DNA from: Rhizobium johnstonii 3841
Lineage (GTDB): Bacteria; Pseudomonadota; Alphaproteobacteria; Rhizobiales; Rhizobiaceae
Assembly (NCBI RefSeq): GCF_000009265.1
Contig: NC_008380.1
Span: 3,601,501 to 3,665,500, forward strand
Length of the DNA stretch: 64,000 bases
Direction: 5' to 3'
In this document: positions 1 through 7,130 of the stretch, in pieces
How positions within the stretch are numbered: position 1 is the first letter of the stretch
How the letters are laid out: each line of letters begins with the position of its first letter
Program-made: the position numbers and the translations under genes
Notes under the pieces: model-generated
Database searches by the model: none
What the model was told of the DNA's origin: nothing
What the model saw: only the letters and a program-made list of their open reading frames with translations

Positions 1-1266
1 GGATTTTCCGTTTCCGCCTATGACGGTGCAAAAGCCGCGCTGGCAGACCTGCCGGCGGATTTTGCTGGCCCTATCGTCACCGATATCCGCATGCCGGAGA
101 TCGACGGACTGCAACTCTTCGCCACCCTACAAGGCATGGATGCCGACCTGCCGGTGATCCTGATGACCGGCCACGGCGATATTCCCATGGCCGTTCAGGC
201 GATCCAGGACGGCGCCTATGATTTCATCGCCAAGCCCTTCGCAGCCGATCGGCTCGTGCAGAGCGTGCGTCGCGCAAGCGAGAAGCGGCGGCTTGTTCTG
301 GAAAACCGCATGCTGCGGAAGGCAGCCGAAGATGCGCAGGAGAACTTGCCGCTGATCGGCCAGACGCCCGTCATGGAAAACCTCAGAAACATTCTTCGCC
401 ATATCGCCGATACCGACGTGGACGTGCTCGTCGCCGGCGAAACGGGCAGCGGCAAGGAAGTGGTCGCCCAGCTTCTGCATCAGTGGAGCCACCGCCGGAG
501 AGGAAATTTTGTGGCGCTGAATTGTGGCGCCCTGCCCGAAACCGTCATCGAAAGCGAACTGTTCGGCCACGAGACCGGTGCCTTTACCGGCGCCCAGAAG
601 CGCCGCACGGGCCGCATCGAACATGCAAGCGGCGGCACGCTTTTCCTCGACGAGATCGAAAGCATGCCAGCCGCCACCCAGGTCAAGATGCTGAGGGTGC
701 TGGAGATGCGCGAGATCACGCCGCTTGGCACCAACGAGGTGCGTCCGGTCGATCTTCGCGTCGTCGCGGCTGCCAAGATCGACCTCGGAGATCCCTCGGT
801 GCGCGGCGATTTTCGCGAGGATCTCTATTACAGGCTGAATGTCGTGACGATCTCCATTCCGCCGCTGAGAGAACGCCGCGACGATATTCCGCTGCTGTTT
901 TCCCACTTCGCCGCTCGCGCCGCCGAGCGCTTCCGTCGCGATGTCCCGCCGCTTTCACCGGATGTGCGGCGGCATCTCGCCTCGCACACATGGCCGGGCA
1001 ATGTCCGCGAACTCTCGCATTATGCCGAACGCGTGGTGCTTGGCGTGGAAGGCGGTGGAACAGCAGCCGTCCCTTCGCAGCCGACGGATGCGACGCTTCC
1101 CGAACGGCTGGAGCGCTACGAGGCGGAGATCATTCGCGACGCGCTGTCGGCCAATGACGGCGACGTCCGCCGCACCATCGAGGCGCTCGGCATTCCGAGA
1201 AAGACGTTCTACGACAAACTCCAGCGCCACGGCATCAACCGGGGTGGCTATATCTCGCGCAAGTAA
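1..1266 (+). CDS. dctD: C4-dicarboxylate transport response regulator DctD (5' partial)
   Basis: Sigma-54-dependent activator of the NtrC family, expected to switch on dctA for uptake of succinate, malate and fumarate when phosphorylated by the DctB sensor. The open frame runs from base 1, so roughly 25-30 N-terminal residues lie outside the window; 421 residues are visible. Order: receiver domain with phospho-acceptor Asp in TDIRMP (bases 82-84), AAA+ ATPase with Walker A GETGSGKE, sigma-54 contact loop GAFTGA, Walker B LFLDEIE, and a Fis-type helix-turn-helix at the C-terminus (ALGIPRKTFYDKLQRHGI). The VLVAGETGSGKEVV and IPRKTFYDKLQRHGIN stretches match rhizobial DctD as I know it. dctB would be expected just upstream. 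The name is from family recognition; the sigma-54 activator class is certain. Confidence 0.9.
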   Translation, partial: GFSVSAYDGAKAALADLPADFAGPIVTDIRMPEIDGLQLFATLQGMDADLPVILMTGHGDIPMAVQAIQDGAYDFIAKPFAADRLVQSVRRASEKRRLVLENRMLRKAAEDAQENLPLIGQTPVMENLRNILRHIADTDVDVLVAGETGSGKEVVAQLLHQWSHRRRGNFVALNCGALPETVIESELFGHETGAFTGAQKRRTGRIEHASGGTLFLDEIESMPAATQVKMLRVLEMREITPLGTNEVRPVDLRVVAAAKIDLGDPSVRGDFREDLYYRLNVVTISIPPLRERRDDIPLLFSHFAARAAERFRRDVPPLSPDVRRHLASHTWPGNVRELSHYAERVVLGVEGGGTAAVPSQPTDATLPERLERYEAEIIRDALSANDGDVRRTIEALGIPRKTFYDKLQRHGINRGGYISRK

Positions 1267-1297
1267 TGGCGATGACGTTTGCTCTGCCGAAGTGGTG

Positions 1298-1765
1298 TTA
1301 GACTTCCACCAGCCCCAGCTTCTTCACTTGCCGGATCGTCAGCATGGTGCGCACGGTATCGACATGTTCGTTCGCTGTCAGCACCTCGATGACGAAATCC
1401 TGGAAGCGGGTGAGGTTCTCCGCGACGCAATGCAGCAGGAAATCGCTGTCGCCGGAGACCATCCAGGCCTGGCGCACCAGGGGCCATTCGGCGGTGGCGG
1501 CGGCGAAGGCCTTGAGATTGCCTTCCGACTGATGCTTGAGGCCGACCATGCAGAAAGCGACAAGGTCGAAGCCGAGCTTCGGGCTGTTCAGCATCGCGTG
1601 ATAGCCCTCGATGATGCCCGCTTCCTCGAGCTTGCGCACCCGGCGCAGGCAAGGCGGCGCCGAGATGCCGACGCGATCGGCAAGCTCCACATTGGTCATG
1701 CGGCCATCGGCCTGCAGCTCCCGGAGGATCTTTATGTCGATGACGTCGAGTTCCGCACGACCCAC
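1298..1765 (-). CDS. Lrp/AsnC-family transcriptional regulator
   Basis: Small DNA-binding regulator that normally responds to an amino acid. About 155 residues, the usual family length: N-terminal winged HTH (LDVIDIKILRELQADGRM ... VELADRVGISAPPCLRRVRKLE) and a C-terminal RAM/ligand-binding domain (GSDSDFLL-like segment reading SGDSDFLLHC). I chose the GTG at 1765 because a purine-rich GAAAGG lies about 8 bases upstream; the upstream in-frame extension is not family-like. It is divergent from trxB across about 230 bp that contain a GCCTTG/CAAGGC dyad, so it may control trxB or itself. The effector is unknown. Confidence 0.85.
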   Translation of the reverse strand: MGRAELDVIDIKILRELQADGRMTNVELADRVGISAPPCLRRVRKLEEAGIIEGYHAMLNSPKLGFDLVAFCMVGLKHQSEGNLKAFAAATAEWPLVRQAWMVSGDSDFLLHCVAENLTRFQDFVIEVLTANEHVDTVRTMLTIRQVKKLGLVEV

Positions 1766-1870
1766 ATCATTGCCTTTCTTTAATTCTCCGCGGGGAGCTT
1801 CTATATAAAGCCGCGGAATACGCAAGAAAGTTTCACGCCGATGACGGATTCTTGCACATCCGGGCGATTT

Positions 1871-1891
1871 GCCTTGTTGGTAACGCAAGGC
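1871..1891. promoter_or_regulatory. Dyad in the lrp-trxB intergenic region
   Basis: A perfect 6-bp inverted repeat GCCTTG - 9 nt - CAAGGC lies in the divergent promoter region between the Lrp-type gene and trxB. It could be an operator for the Lrp protein or another regulator. Only the symmetry is seen; binding is inference. Confidence 0.3.
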
Positions 1892-1995
1892 TGCCCTTGA
1901 ATAAAAGCATTGGACGTTCATAAATGGCGCAGGGACGCGAAACGGCCGCAATCGCTATCTAGCCGCCGCCCTCCTGCCAGTCGAAAGGAAATGAC

Positions 1996-2970
1996 ATGCC
2001 TGCCCGCCATACCAAGGTGCTCATCATCGGTTCCGGACCCGCAGGCTATACTGCCGCGGTCTATGCCGCGCGCGCCATGCTGAAACCGGTTTTGATCGCC
2101 GGTCTCGAACAGGGCGGCCAGCTGATGATCACCACCGATGTCGAGAACTATCCGGGCTTTGCCGATCCTATCCAGGGTCCCTGGTTGATGGAACAGATGC
2201 TGCAGCAGGCAAAACATGTCGGCGCCGAGATCGTCAACGACCTCGTGACCGAAGTCGACATGAACCAGCGCCCCTTCGTCGCCCGCACCGACAGCGGCCA
2301 GGTCTGGACCGCCGATACGCTGATCATCGCCACCGGTGCCAAGGCCAAGTGGCTCGGCATCGAGAGCGAACAGCATTTCCAGGGCTTCGGCGTTTCGGCC
2401 TGCGCCACTTGCGACGGTTTCTTCTATCGCAACAAGGATGTGATCGTGGTTGGCGGCGGAAACAGCGCCGTCGAAGAGGCGCTCTATCTCTCCAACATCG
2501 CCAAGTCGGTCACGGTCGTGCATCGCCGCGACTTCTTCCGCGCCGAGAAAATCCTGCAGGAACGCCTGTTCTCCAAGGACAATGTCAAGGTTCTGTGGAA
2601 TACCGAAGTGGCTGAAATAACAGGCACGCCGGCCAAGCCGCCGATGCCGCAATCCGTATCCGGTGCGCGCCTGCGCGACGTCAGAACCGGCACGATCACG
2701 GAGATGGTGATCGATGGCGTCTTCGTCGCCATCGGCCATGCGCCGGCAACCGAGCTCTTCAAGGACAAGCTGAAGCTGAAGGACAATGGTTATCTCTGGA
2801 CCGCGCCGGATTCGACTGCGACCAGCCTGGACGGCGTCTATGCCGCGGGCGACGTGACGGATGATACGTTCCGCCAGGCGATCACTGCCGCGGGCCTCGG
2901 GTGCATGGCTGCACTTGAAGCCGAGCGATATCTGACGGGCCACATGCCCGTTGCCGTGGCCGCGGAGTAA
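1996..2970 (+). CDS. trxB: Thioredoxin-disulfide reductase
   Basis: FAD/NADPH enzyme that reduces thioredoxin in the cytoplasm. 324 residues, the normal length. N-terminal FAD dinucleotide motif GSGPAGYTAA (res 12-21), redox-active pair C136-A-T-C139 followed by D140, NADPH-binding GGGNSAVEEA, and a C-terminal FAD segment YAAGDVTD. The ATG at 1996 is preceded by GAAAGGAAATG. lsrB, whose product is a redox-responsive LysR regulator in related rhizobia, starts 22 bp downstream, so the two are probably co-transcribed and the pairing suggests thiol-redox control. Confidence 0.97.
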   Translation: MPARHTKVLIIGSGPAGYTAAVYAARAMLKPVLIAGLEQGGQLMITTDVENYPGFADPIQGPWLMEQMLQQAKHVGAEIVNDLVTEVDMNQRPFVARTDSGQVWTADTLIIATGAKAKWLGIESEQHFQGFGVSACATCDGFFYRNKDVIVVGGGNSAVEEALYLSNIAKSVTVVHRRDFFRAEKILQERLFSKDNVKVLWNTEVAEITGTPAKPPMPQSVSGARLRDVRTGTITEMVIDGVFVAIGHAPATELFKDKLKLKDNGYLWTAPDSTATSLDGVYAAGDVTDDTFRQAITAAGLGCMAALEAERYLTGHMPVAVAAE

Positions 2971-2992
2971 GATCGGCATGAGGGGTGGGGGA

Positions 2993-3889
2993 ATGCCATT
3001 GGATTGGGACAAGCTGCGTATTTTTCACGCAGCTGCCGAGGCGGGTTCGTTCACGCATGCGGCGGATAAACTGCATCTGTCCCAATCCGCCATCAGCCGC
3101 CAGGTGAGCGCGCTGGAGCAGGATGTCGGCACCAAGCTGTTTCACCGCCATGCGCGCGGCCTGATTCTGACGGAACAGGGCGAACTGCTCTACCGCACTG
3201 CCCACGACGTGCTGCTGAAGCTCGAAACCGTAAAGATGCAGCTCACCGAAACGACGGAAAAGCCGTCTGGCAAGCTGCGCGTCACGACCACGGTCGGCCT
3301 CGGCCAGGGTTGGCTCACCGACAAGATCCAGGAATTCCTGCAGCTTTATCCCGACGTGCAGATCCAGCTCATCCTCGACAACGAGGAAGTGGATGTGAAC
3401 ATGCGCCATGCCGACTGCGCGATCCGCCTGCGCCAGCCGCAGCAGTCCGACCTCATCCAGCGCAAGCTCTTCACGGTGCACATGCACGTCTATGCGGCCC
3501 CGTCCTACATCAACCGCCACGGCGAGCCGCAAAAGGTCGAGGATCTCGACAACCACCGCATCATCACCTTTGGCGAGCCGGCGCCGAGTTACCTGCTCGA
3601 TGTCAATTGGCTTGAGGTCGCCGGCCGCTCGTCCGACAACAAGCGCATCCCGCATCTGCAGATCAACAGCCAGACCTCGATCAAGCGTGCCGCCCTGCTC
3701 GGAATCGGCGTCGCCTGCCTGCCGGATTACATCGTCGGCCGCGACCCCGGCCTGATTCAGCTGGCGATCAATGCCGACGTCCCCTCCTTCGACACCTATT
3801 TCTGCTATCCCGACGAGATCAAGAACGCCGCCAAGCTGAAGGCCTTCCGCGATTTTATCGTCAGCAAGGCCAGAAACTGGAACTTTTGA
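2993..3889 (+). CDS. lsrB: LysR-type regulator LsrB (VtlR-like)
   Basis: LysR-type transcription factor of 298 residues: winged HTH near the N-terminus (FTHAADKLHLSQSAISRQVS), then a periplasmic-binding-protein-like effector domain. The ATG at 2993 is preceded by GAGGGGTGGGGG; the longer frame from 2951 overlaps trxB and is unlikely. Cysteines C142, C242 and C271 lie in the effector domain; the Sinorhizobium LsrB is known to use cysteines to sense oxidation and to be required for symbiosis. The Brucella orthologue VtlR activates an AbcR sRNA. Here the next transcripts downstream are two AbcR-type sRNAs, which supports the assignment. Confidence 0.88.
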   Translation: MPLDWDKLRIFHAAAEAGSFTHAADKLHLSQSAISRQVSALEQDVGTKLFHRHARGLILTEQGELLYRTAHDVLLKLETVKMQLTETTEKPSGKLRVTTTVGLGQGWLTDKIQEFLQLYPDVQIQLILDNEEVDVNMRHADCAIRLRQPQQSDLIQRKLFTVHMHVYAAPSYINRHGEPQKVEDLDNHRIITFGEPAPSYLLDVNWLEVAGRSSDNKRIPHLQINSQTSIKRAALLGIGVACLPDYIVGRDPGLIQLAINADVPSFDTYFCYPDEIKNAAKLKAFRDFIVSKARNWNF

Positions 3890-3926
3890 GCCCGGTTTTA
3901 TTGATGAATTGCCGACTATGCAGAAC

Positions 3927-3945
3927 GTGCATGACTGGCATGCAC
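3927..3945. promoter_or_regulatory. Candidate LysR-type operator upstream of AbcR copy 1
   Basis: Perfect inverted repeat GTGCATG - 5 nt - CATGCAC. Its right edge is exactly 9 nt before the predicted -35 of the first sRNA. The same right half (CATGCACAAA) with a degenerate left half recurs at the same distance before the second sRNA. Position and symmetry fit activation by a LysR regulator; LsrB, encoded immediately upstream, is the obvious candidate. Binding is inferred. Confidence 0.55.
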
Positions 3946-3954
3946 AAATGAGGG

Positions 3955-3982
3955 TTGCCGTTTGCCCAATAAACCACCATAT
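3955..3982 (+). promoter_or_regulatory. Predicted promoter of AbcR copy 1
   Basis: TTGCCG (3955-3960) - 16 nt - CCATAT (3977-3982). The -10 element and spacing are identical to those of copy 2. Start of transcription is expected near 3989. Confidence 0.55.
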
Positions 3983-3988
3983 CGCTCA

Positions 3989-4105
3989 TAGCTGATGCAC
4001 ATGGTGGCTTTTCCTCCCAGTTCCACCGCATTGGCTGTTCCCCTCTGGAGGTTTTTGACCTTCACACTTATAAGGGCCCTGGTTTTCCAGTGGCCCTCTT
4101 TTTTT
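3989..4105 (+). ncRNA. abcR1: AbcR-type (alpha-r15) small RNA, copy 1
   Basis: Trans-acting sRNA of about 117 nt. It carries the two conserved unpaired anti-Shine-Dalgarno regions of the family, CCTCCCAG (4013-4020) and TTCCCCTCTGGAGG (about 4038-4051), and ends in a Rho-independent terminator: AGGGCC-CTGG-TTTT-CCAG-t-GGCCCT with seven T (4072-4105). AbcR RNAs are Hfq-dependent repressors of mRNAs for periplasmic binding proteins of ABC transporters. Tandem placement next to lsrB and before an arsR gene matches the Sinorhizobium AbcR1/AbcR2 locus. The 5' end is estimated from the -10 box. Which copy should be called 1 or 2 is not decided by the sequence. Confidence 0.88.
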
Positions 4106-4150
4106 GCCTTTCTTCCTCAGCGAAATGCCGCGCCGCAAAAAAATTGTGCG

Positions 4151-4169
4151 GCGCATAGCAGACATGCAC
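4151..4169. promoter_or_regulatory. Candidate LysR-type operator upstream of AbcR copy 2
   Basis: GCGCATA - 5 nt - CATGCAC: the right half is identical to the copy-1 dyad and the left half is degenerate (GcGCATa against GTGCATG). It ends 9 nt before the predicted -35, exactly as in copy 1. The weaker left half may make this promoter less responsive. Confidence 0.45.
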
Positions 4170-4178
4170 AAAAAAGCA

Positions 4179-4206
4179 TTGAAACCTGCTCAAGGAAGCA
4201 CCATAT
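4179..4206 (+). promoter_or_regulatory. Predicted promoter of AbcR copy 2
   Basis: TTGAAA (4179-4184) - 16 nt - CCATAT (4201-4206). The -35 is closer to consensus than that of copy 1 (TTGCCG), so copy 2 may depend less on an activator. Confidence 0.55.
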
Positions 4207-4212
4207 CCCTCT

Positions 4213-4329
4213 CAGCTGATGCATCTTGTGGTTTCTCTCCCAGTACCACCGCATTAGCTGTTCCCCTCTGGAGGTTTTTTGACCTTCACAATTATAAGGG
4301 CCCTGGTTTTCCGGTGGCCCTCTTTTTTT
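4213..4329 (+). ncRNA. abcR2: AbcR-type (alpha-r15) small RNA, copy 2
   Basis: Second tandem copy, offset 224 bp from the first and about 85-90% identical over 117 nt. It has CTCTCCCAG (4235-4243) and TTCCCCTCTGGAGG as anti-Shine-Dalgarno regions, and a terminator AGGGCC-CTGG-TTTT-CCGG-t-GGCCCT plus seven T (4296-4329). Sequence differences are concentrated around the first seed region and the 5' end, so the two RNAs could have overlapping but not identical targets. Confidence 0.88.
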
Positions 4330-4401
4330 GCCCAAAATTTGCGCATTCAATAAAACCTGCCGCCTCACGCCTCCGTGATTTGCATATCGAAGCCTGACGA
4401 T

Positions 4402-4411
4402 CGATATATCG
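4402..4411. promoter_or_regulatory. Palindrome upstream of arsR
   Basis: CGATATATCG is a perfect 10-bp palindrome about 33 bp before the arsR start; a related ATCGATC occurs at 4426-4432. ArsR-family repressors usually bind an AT-rich dyad over their own promoter, so this is a candidate operator. Confidence 0.35.
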
Positions 4412-4443
4412 GCCAGAGACGATTTATCGATCGGCGAACGACG

Positions 4444-4737
4444 ATGGACAAAGACGAAATTATCAAGGCGCTCGCCCATCCCACTCGGATGGACATTCTG
4501 AACTGGCTGAAAAATCCCGAGGAGCATTTCCCCTCGCAGGAGCATCCTTTCGAAATGGGCGTCTGCGCCAGCCAGTTCGAGCGCTGCGGCCTGTCGCAGT
4601 CGACGGTCTCGGCCCATCTCGGCACGCTGCATCGCGCCGGCCTCGTCACCACCAAACGCGTCGGCCAGTGGATCTTTTACAAGCGCAACGAAGAAACCAT
4701 CGCCGCCTTCCTCAAGCAACTGACGCAGGACCTTTAG
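4444..4737 (+). CDS. ArsR-family repressor with a C41/C48 pair
   Basis: Winged-helix repressor of 97 residues (DEIIKALAHPTRMDILNWL; recognition region LSQSTVSAHLGTLHRAGLV). The ATG at 4444 is supported by the start of the ArsR fold, although the ribosome site is weak. It lacks the classical ELCVCDL metal site, but has two cysteines, C41 and C48, directly before the recognition helix. The gene precedes an MFS efflux gene (1 bp gap) and an ene reductase gene, so it probably represses this operon and is relieved by a small electrophile or drug rather than by arsenite. The inducer is inferred. Confidence 0.88.
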   Translation: MDKDEIIKALAHPTRMDILNWLKNPEEHFPSQEHPFEMGVCASQFERCGLSQSTVSAHLGTLHRAGLVTTKRVGQWIFYKRNEETIAAFLKQLTQDL

Positions 4738-4738
4738 A

Positions 4739-5905
4739 ATGCCCCTCGCCCTCCTCGTTCTTGCCTTGAGCTCGTTTGCGATAGGCACCACCGAATTCGT
4801 CATCATGGGTCTGTTGCCGGAGGTCGCCGCCGATCTCTCGGTCAGCATCCCGCAGGCCGGGTGGCTGGTGACCGGTTATGCCCTGGCGGTCGCGATCGGC
4901 GCGCCTGTAATGGCGATTTCAACTGCGAAGCTGAAGCGCCGTACCGCCCTGATTGCGCTGATGGCCTTCTTCATCGCCGGCAACCTGCTTTGCGCTCTGG
5001 CGAGCGACTACTGGGTGCTGATGATCGCCCGTGTCGTGACAGCACTCTGCCACGGCGCCTTCTTCGGCATCGGCTCGGTGGTCGCCGCCGGCCTCGTTGC
5101 CGAAGACCGCAAGGCCCGCGCCGTCGCGCTGATGTTTACCGGCCTGACACTTGCCAATGCTCTCGGCGTGCCGCTCGGCACTGCGATCGGCCAGGCCTAT
5201 GGCTGGCGCGCCACCTTCGGCGTCGTCACCATCATCGGTATCGTCACCATATCAGGCCTGATCGCCATCCTGCCCAGGGACAAGCAGCAAGAAAACGGCA
5301 GCATCCTGCGCGAGATCGCAGCACTCAGGAATGGCGGCCTGTGGCTGGCACTCTCCACCACCGTCTTCTTCGCCGCCTCGATGTTCGCCCTCTTCACCTA
5401 TATCGCGCCGCTGCTGCGCGACGTCACCGGCGTGTCGCCGGAAGGCGTCACCTGGACGCTGTTCCTGATCGGCCTCGGGCTGACCATCGGCAACCTCGTC
5501 GGCGGCAAGCTTGCCGACTGGCGGCTCGGCGCAACGCTTGCTGGCGTCTTCGCCGCAATCGCCATCACCTCGATCGCCTTCAGCTATACGAGCCGCTTCT
5601 TCATCCCGGCTGAAATCACCCTCTTCCTTTGGGCAATGGCAAGCTTTGCCGCCGTGCCGGCGCTTCAGGTCGGCGTCGTCGGCTTCGGCAAGGACGCCCC
5701 GAACCTGGTTTCGACGATCAATATCGGCGCCTTCAACACTGGCAATGCGCTCGGCGCCTGGGTGGGCGGTCTGGTCATCGACGCCGGCCTCGATCTCACC
5801 CGCGTTCCGCTCGCCGCGGCCTTGATGGCCCTGATCGGCCTCGGCGCGACAGCACTCACCTATCTCTCCGCCAGGGGCCGGGCCGCCCTCGCCCCTGCCG
5901 AGTGA
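4739..5905 (+). CDS. MFS transporter, AraJ/YdhP-like drug-proton antiporter (DHA1)
   Basis: Twelve-helix inner-membrane permease of 388 residues that would export a sugar-like compound or drug in exchange for protons. The opening ALSSFAIGTTEFVIMGLL and the segment AGWLVTGYALAVAIGAP are hallmarks of the AraJ/YdhP/PbuE branch; the loop-2 motif is modified (KLKRRTAL). The start lies one base after the arsR stop, and a gene for an ene reductase follows 25 bp later, so all three form one transcription unit. Substrate unknown. Confidence 0.88.
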   Translation: MPLALLVLALSSFAIGTTEFVIMGLLPEVAADLSVSIPQAGWLVTGYALAVAIGAPVMAISTAKLKRRTALIALMAFFIAGNLLCALASDYWVLMIARVVTALCHGAFFGIGSVVAAGLVAEDRKARAVALMFTGLTLANALGVPLGTAIGQAYGWRATFGVVTIIGIVTISGLIAILPRDKQQENGSILREIAALRNGGLWLALSTTVFFAASMFALFTYIAPLLRDVTGVSPEGVTWTLFLIGLGLTIGNLVGGKLADWRLGATLAGVFAAIAITSIAFSYTSRFFIPAEITLFLWAMASFAAVPALQVGVVGFGKDAPNLVSTINIGAFNTGNALGAWVGGLVIDAGLDLTRVPLAAALMALIGLGATALTYLSARGRAALAPAE

Positions 5906-5930
5906 TCCTCCCGCAAAAGAAAGGACCATC

Positions 5931-7055
5931 ATGGTCAAGCTCTTCGAACCCACGAAAGTCGGCGACATATCCGTCAAGAACCGCATCGTCATGGCGCCGC
6001 TCACCCGTAACCGCTCGCCGGGCGCAATCCCCAACGACCTCAACGTCGAATATTACCGTCAGCGCGCTACCGCTGGCCTGATCATCACCGAAGCAACCGC
6101 GATCACCCATCAGGGCCAGGGCTATGCCAACGTGCCGGGCCTCTATAGCAAAGAGGCTCTCGACGGCTGGAAGCGCGTCACCGACGCCGTTCACGCAGCC
6201 GGTGGCAAGATCGTCGTCCAGATGTGGCATGTCGGCCGTATCTCGCACACGACGCTGCAGCCGAACGACGGCAAGCCGGTTTCATCGACCAACCGGATCG
6301 CCAAGGCCAAGACCTATCTGGTCAATGCCGACGGCACCGGCAGCTTTGCCGACACCTCCGAGCCGCGCGCGCTCGAAACCGCCGAAATTCCCGGCATCAT
6401 CGAGGATTATCGCAAGGCTGCCCGTGCGGCGATCGACGCCGGCTTCGACGGTGTCGAGATCCACGGCGCCAACGGCTACCTGCTCGACCAGTTTATCCGC
6501 GACGGTATCAACGACCGCACCGACCAATATGGCGGCTCGATCGAAAACCGCACCCGTCTGACCTTCGAAGTCGTCGACGCCGTGGTCAAGGAAATCGGCG
6601 CCGGCCGCACCGCAATCCGCATCTCGCCGGTCACGCCGTCCGGCGAAAGCTACGATTCCAATCCGCAAGCGACCTTCACCCACGTCGTCGAAGAACTGGC
6701 CAAATACGATCTCGCCTATATCCATGTCATCGAAGGCCAGACCGGCGGCGACCGCGACTACAGGCAGGGCGACAATCCCTCCTTCGATTACAAGGCGCTG
6801 TGCCAGACTTATGAAAAGGCCGGCGGCAAGGCCGACTGGATGGTCAACAATGGCTACGATCGCGATCTGGCGATCGACGCCGTCGAAAGCGGCCGCGCCG
6901 ATCTCGTCGCCTTCGGCAAGCCCTTCATCGCCAATCCCGATCTCGTCGAGCGCCTGGTACACAACCTGCCGCTCAACACGCCCGACCAGTCGACCTTCTA
7001 TGGCGGCACCGGCAAGGGCTATATCGACTATCCCATTCTCGAAAAGGTCGCCTGA
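5931..7055 (+). CDS. Old yellow enzyme family ene reductase (NemA-like)
   Basis: FMN/NAD(P)H flavoprotein of 374 residues that reduces activated C=C bonds (N-ethylmaleimide, nitro esters, quinone-like electrophiles). Active-site HGAN (H178, N181) and Y183 are intact, as are the phosphate-binding C-terminal FGKPFIANPDL and the TIM-barrel start VKNRIVMAPLTRNR. The ATG follows AAAGAAAGGACC. Third gene of the arsR-MFS-OYE operon; a detoxification role with the transporter is inferred. A hairpin terminator follows. Confidence 0.93.
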   Translation: MVKLFEPTKVGDISVKNRIVMAPLTRNRSPGAIPNDLNVEYYRQRATAGLIITEATAITHQGQGYANVPGLYSKEALDGWKRVTDAVHAAGGKIVVQMWHVGRISHTTLQPNDGKPVSSTNRIAKAKTYLVNADGTGSFADTSEPRALETAEIPGIIEDYRKAARAAIDAGFDGVEIHGANGYLLDQFIRDGINDRTDQYGGSIENRTRLTFEVVDAVVKEIGAGRTAIRISPVTPSGESYDSNPQATFTHVVEELAKYDLAYIHVIEGQTGGDRDYRQGDNPSFDYKALCQTYEKAGGKADWMVNNGYDRDLAIDAVESGRADLVAFGKPFIANPDLVERLVHNLPLNTPDQSTFYGGTGKGYIDYPILEKVA

Positions 7056-7075
7056 ACCTTTCACACGTGAACGCG

Positions 7076-7098
7076 AATCCCGCCGAATGGCGGGATTT
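7076..7098 (+). terminator. Terminator after the arsR operon
   Basis: Stem AATCCCGCC / GGCGGGATT with a GAAT loop, followed by TTTCC and then ATTTTC. It lies 20 bp after the ene reductase stop. Confidence 0.6.
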
Positions 7099-7130
7099 CC
7101 ATTTTCGACGGGTTTTTGTAGGGTGCCGCC

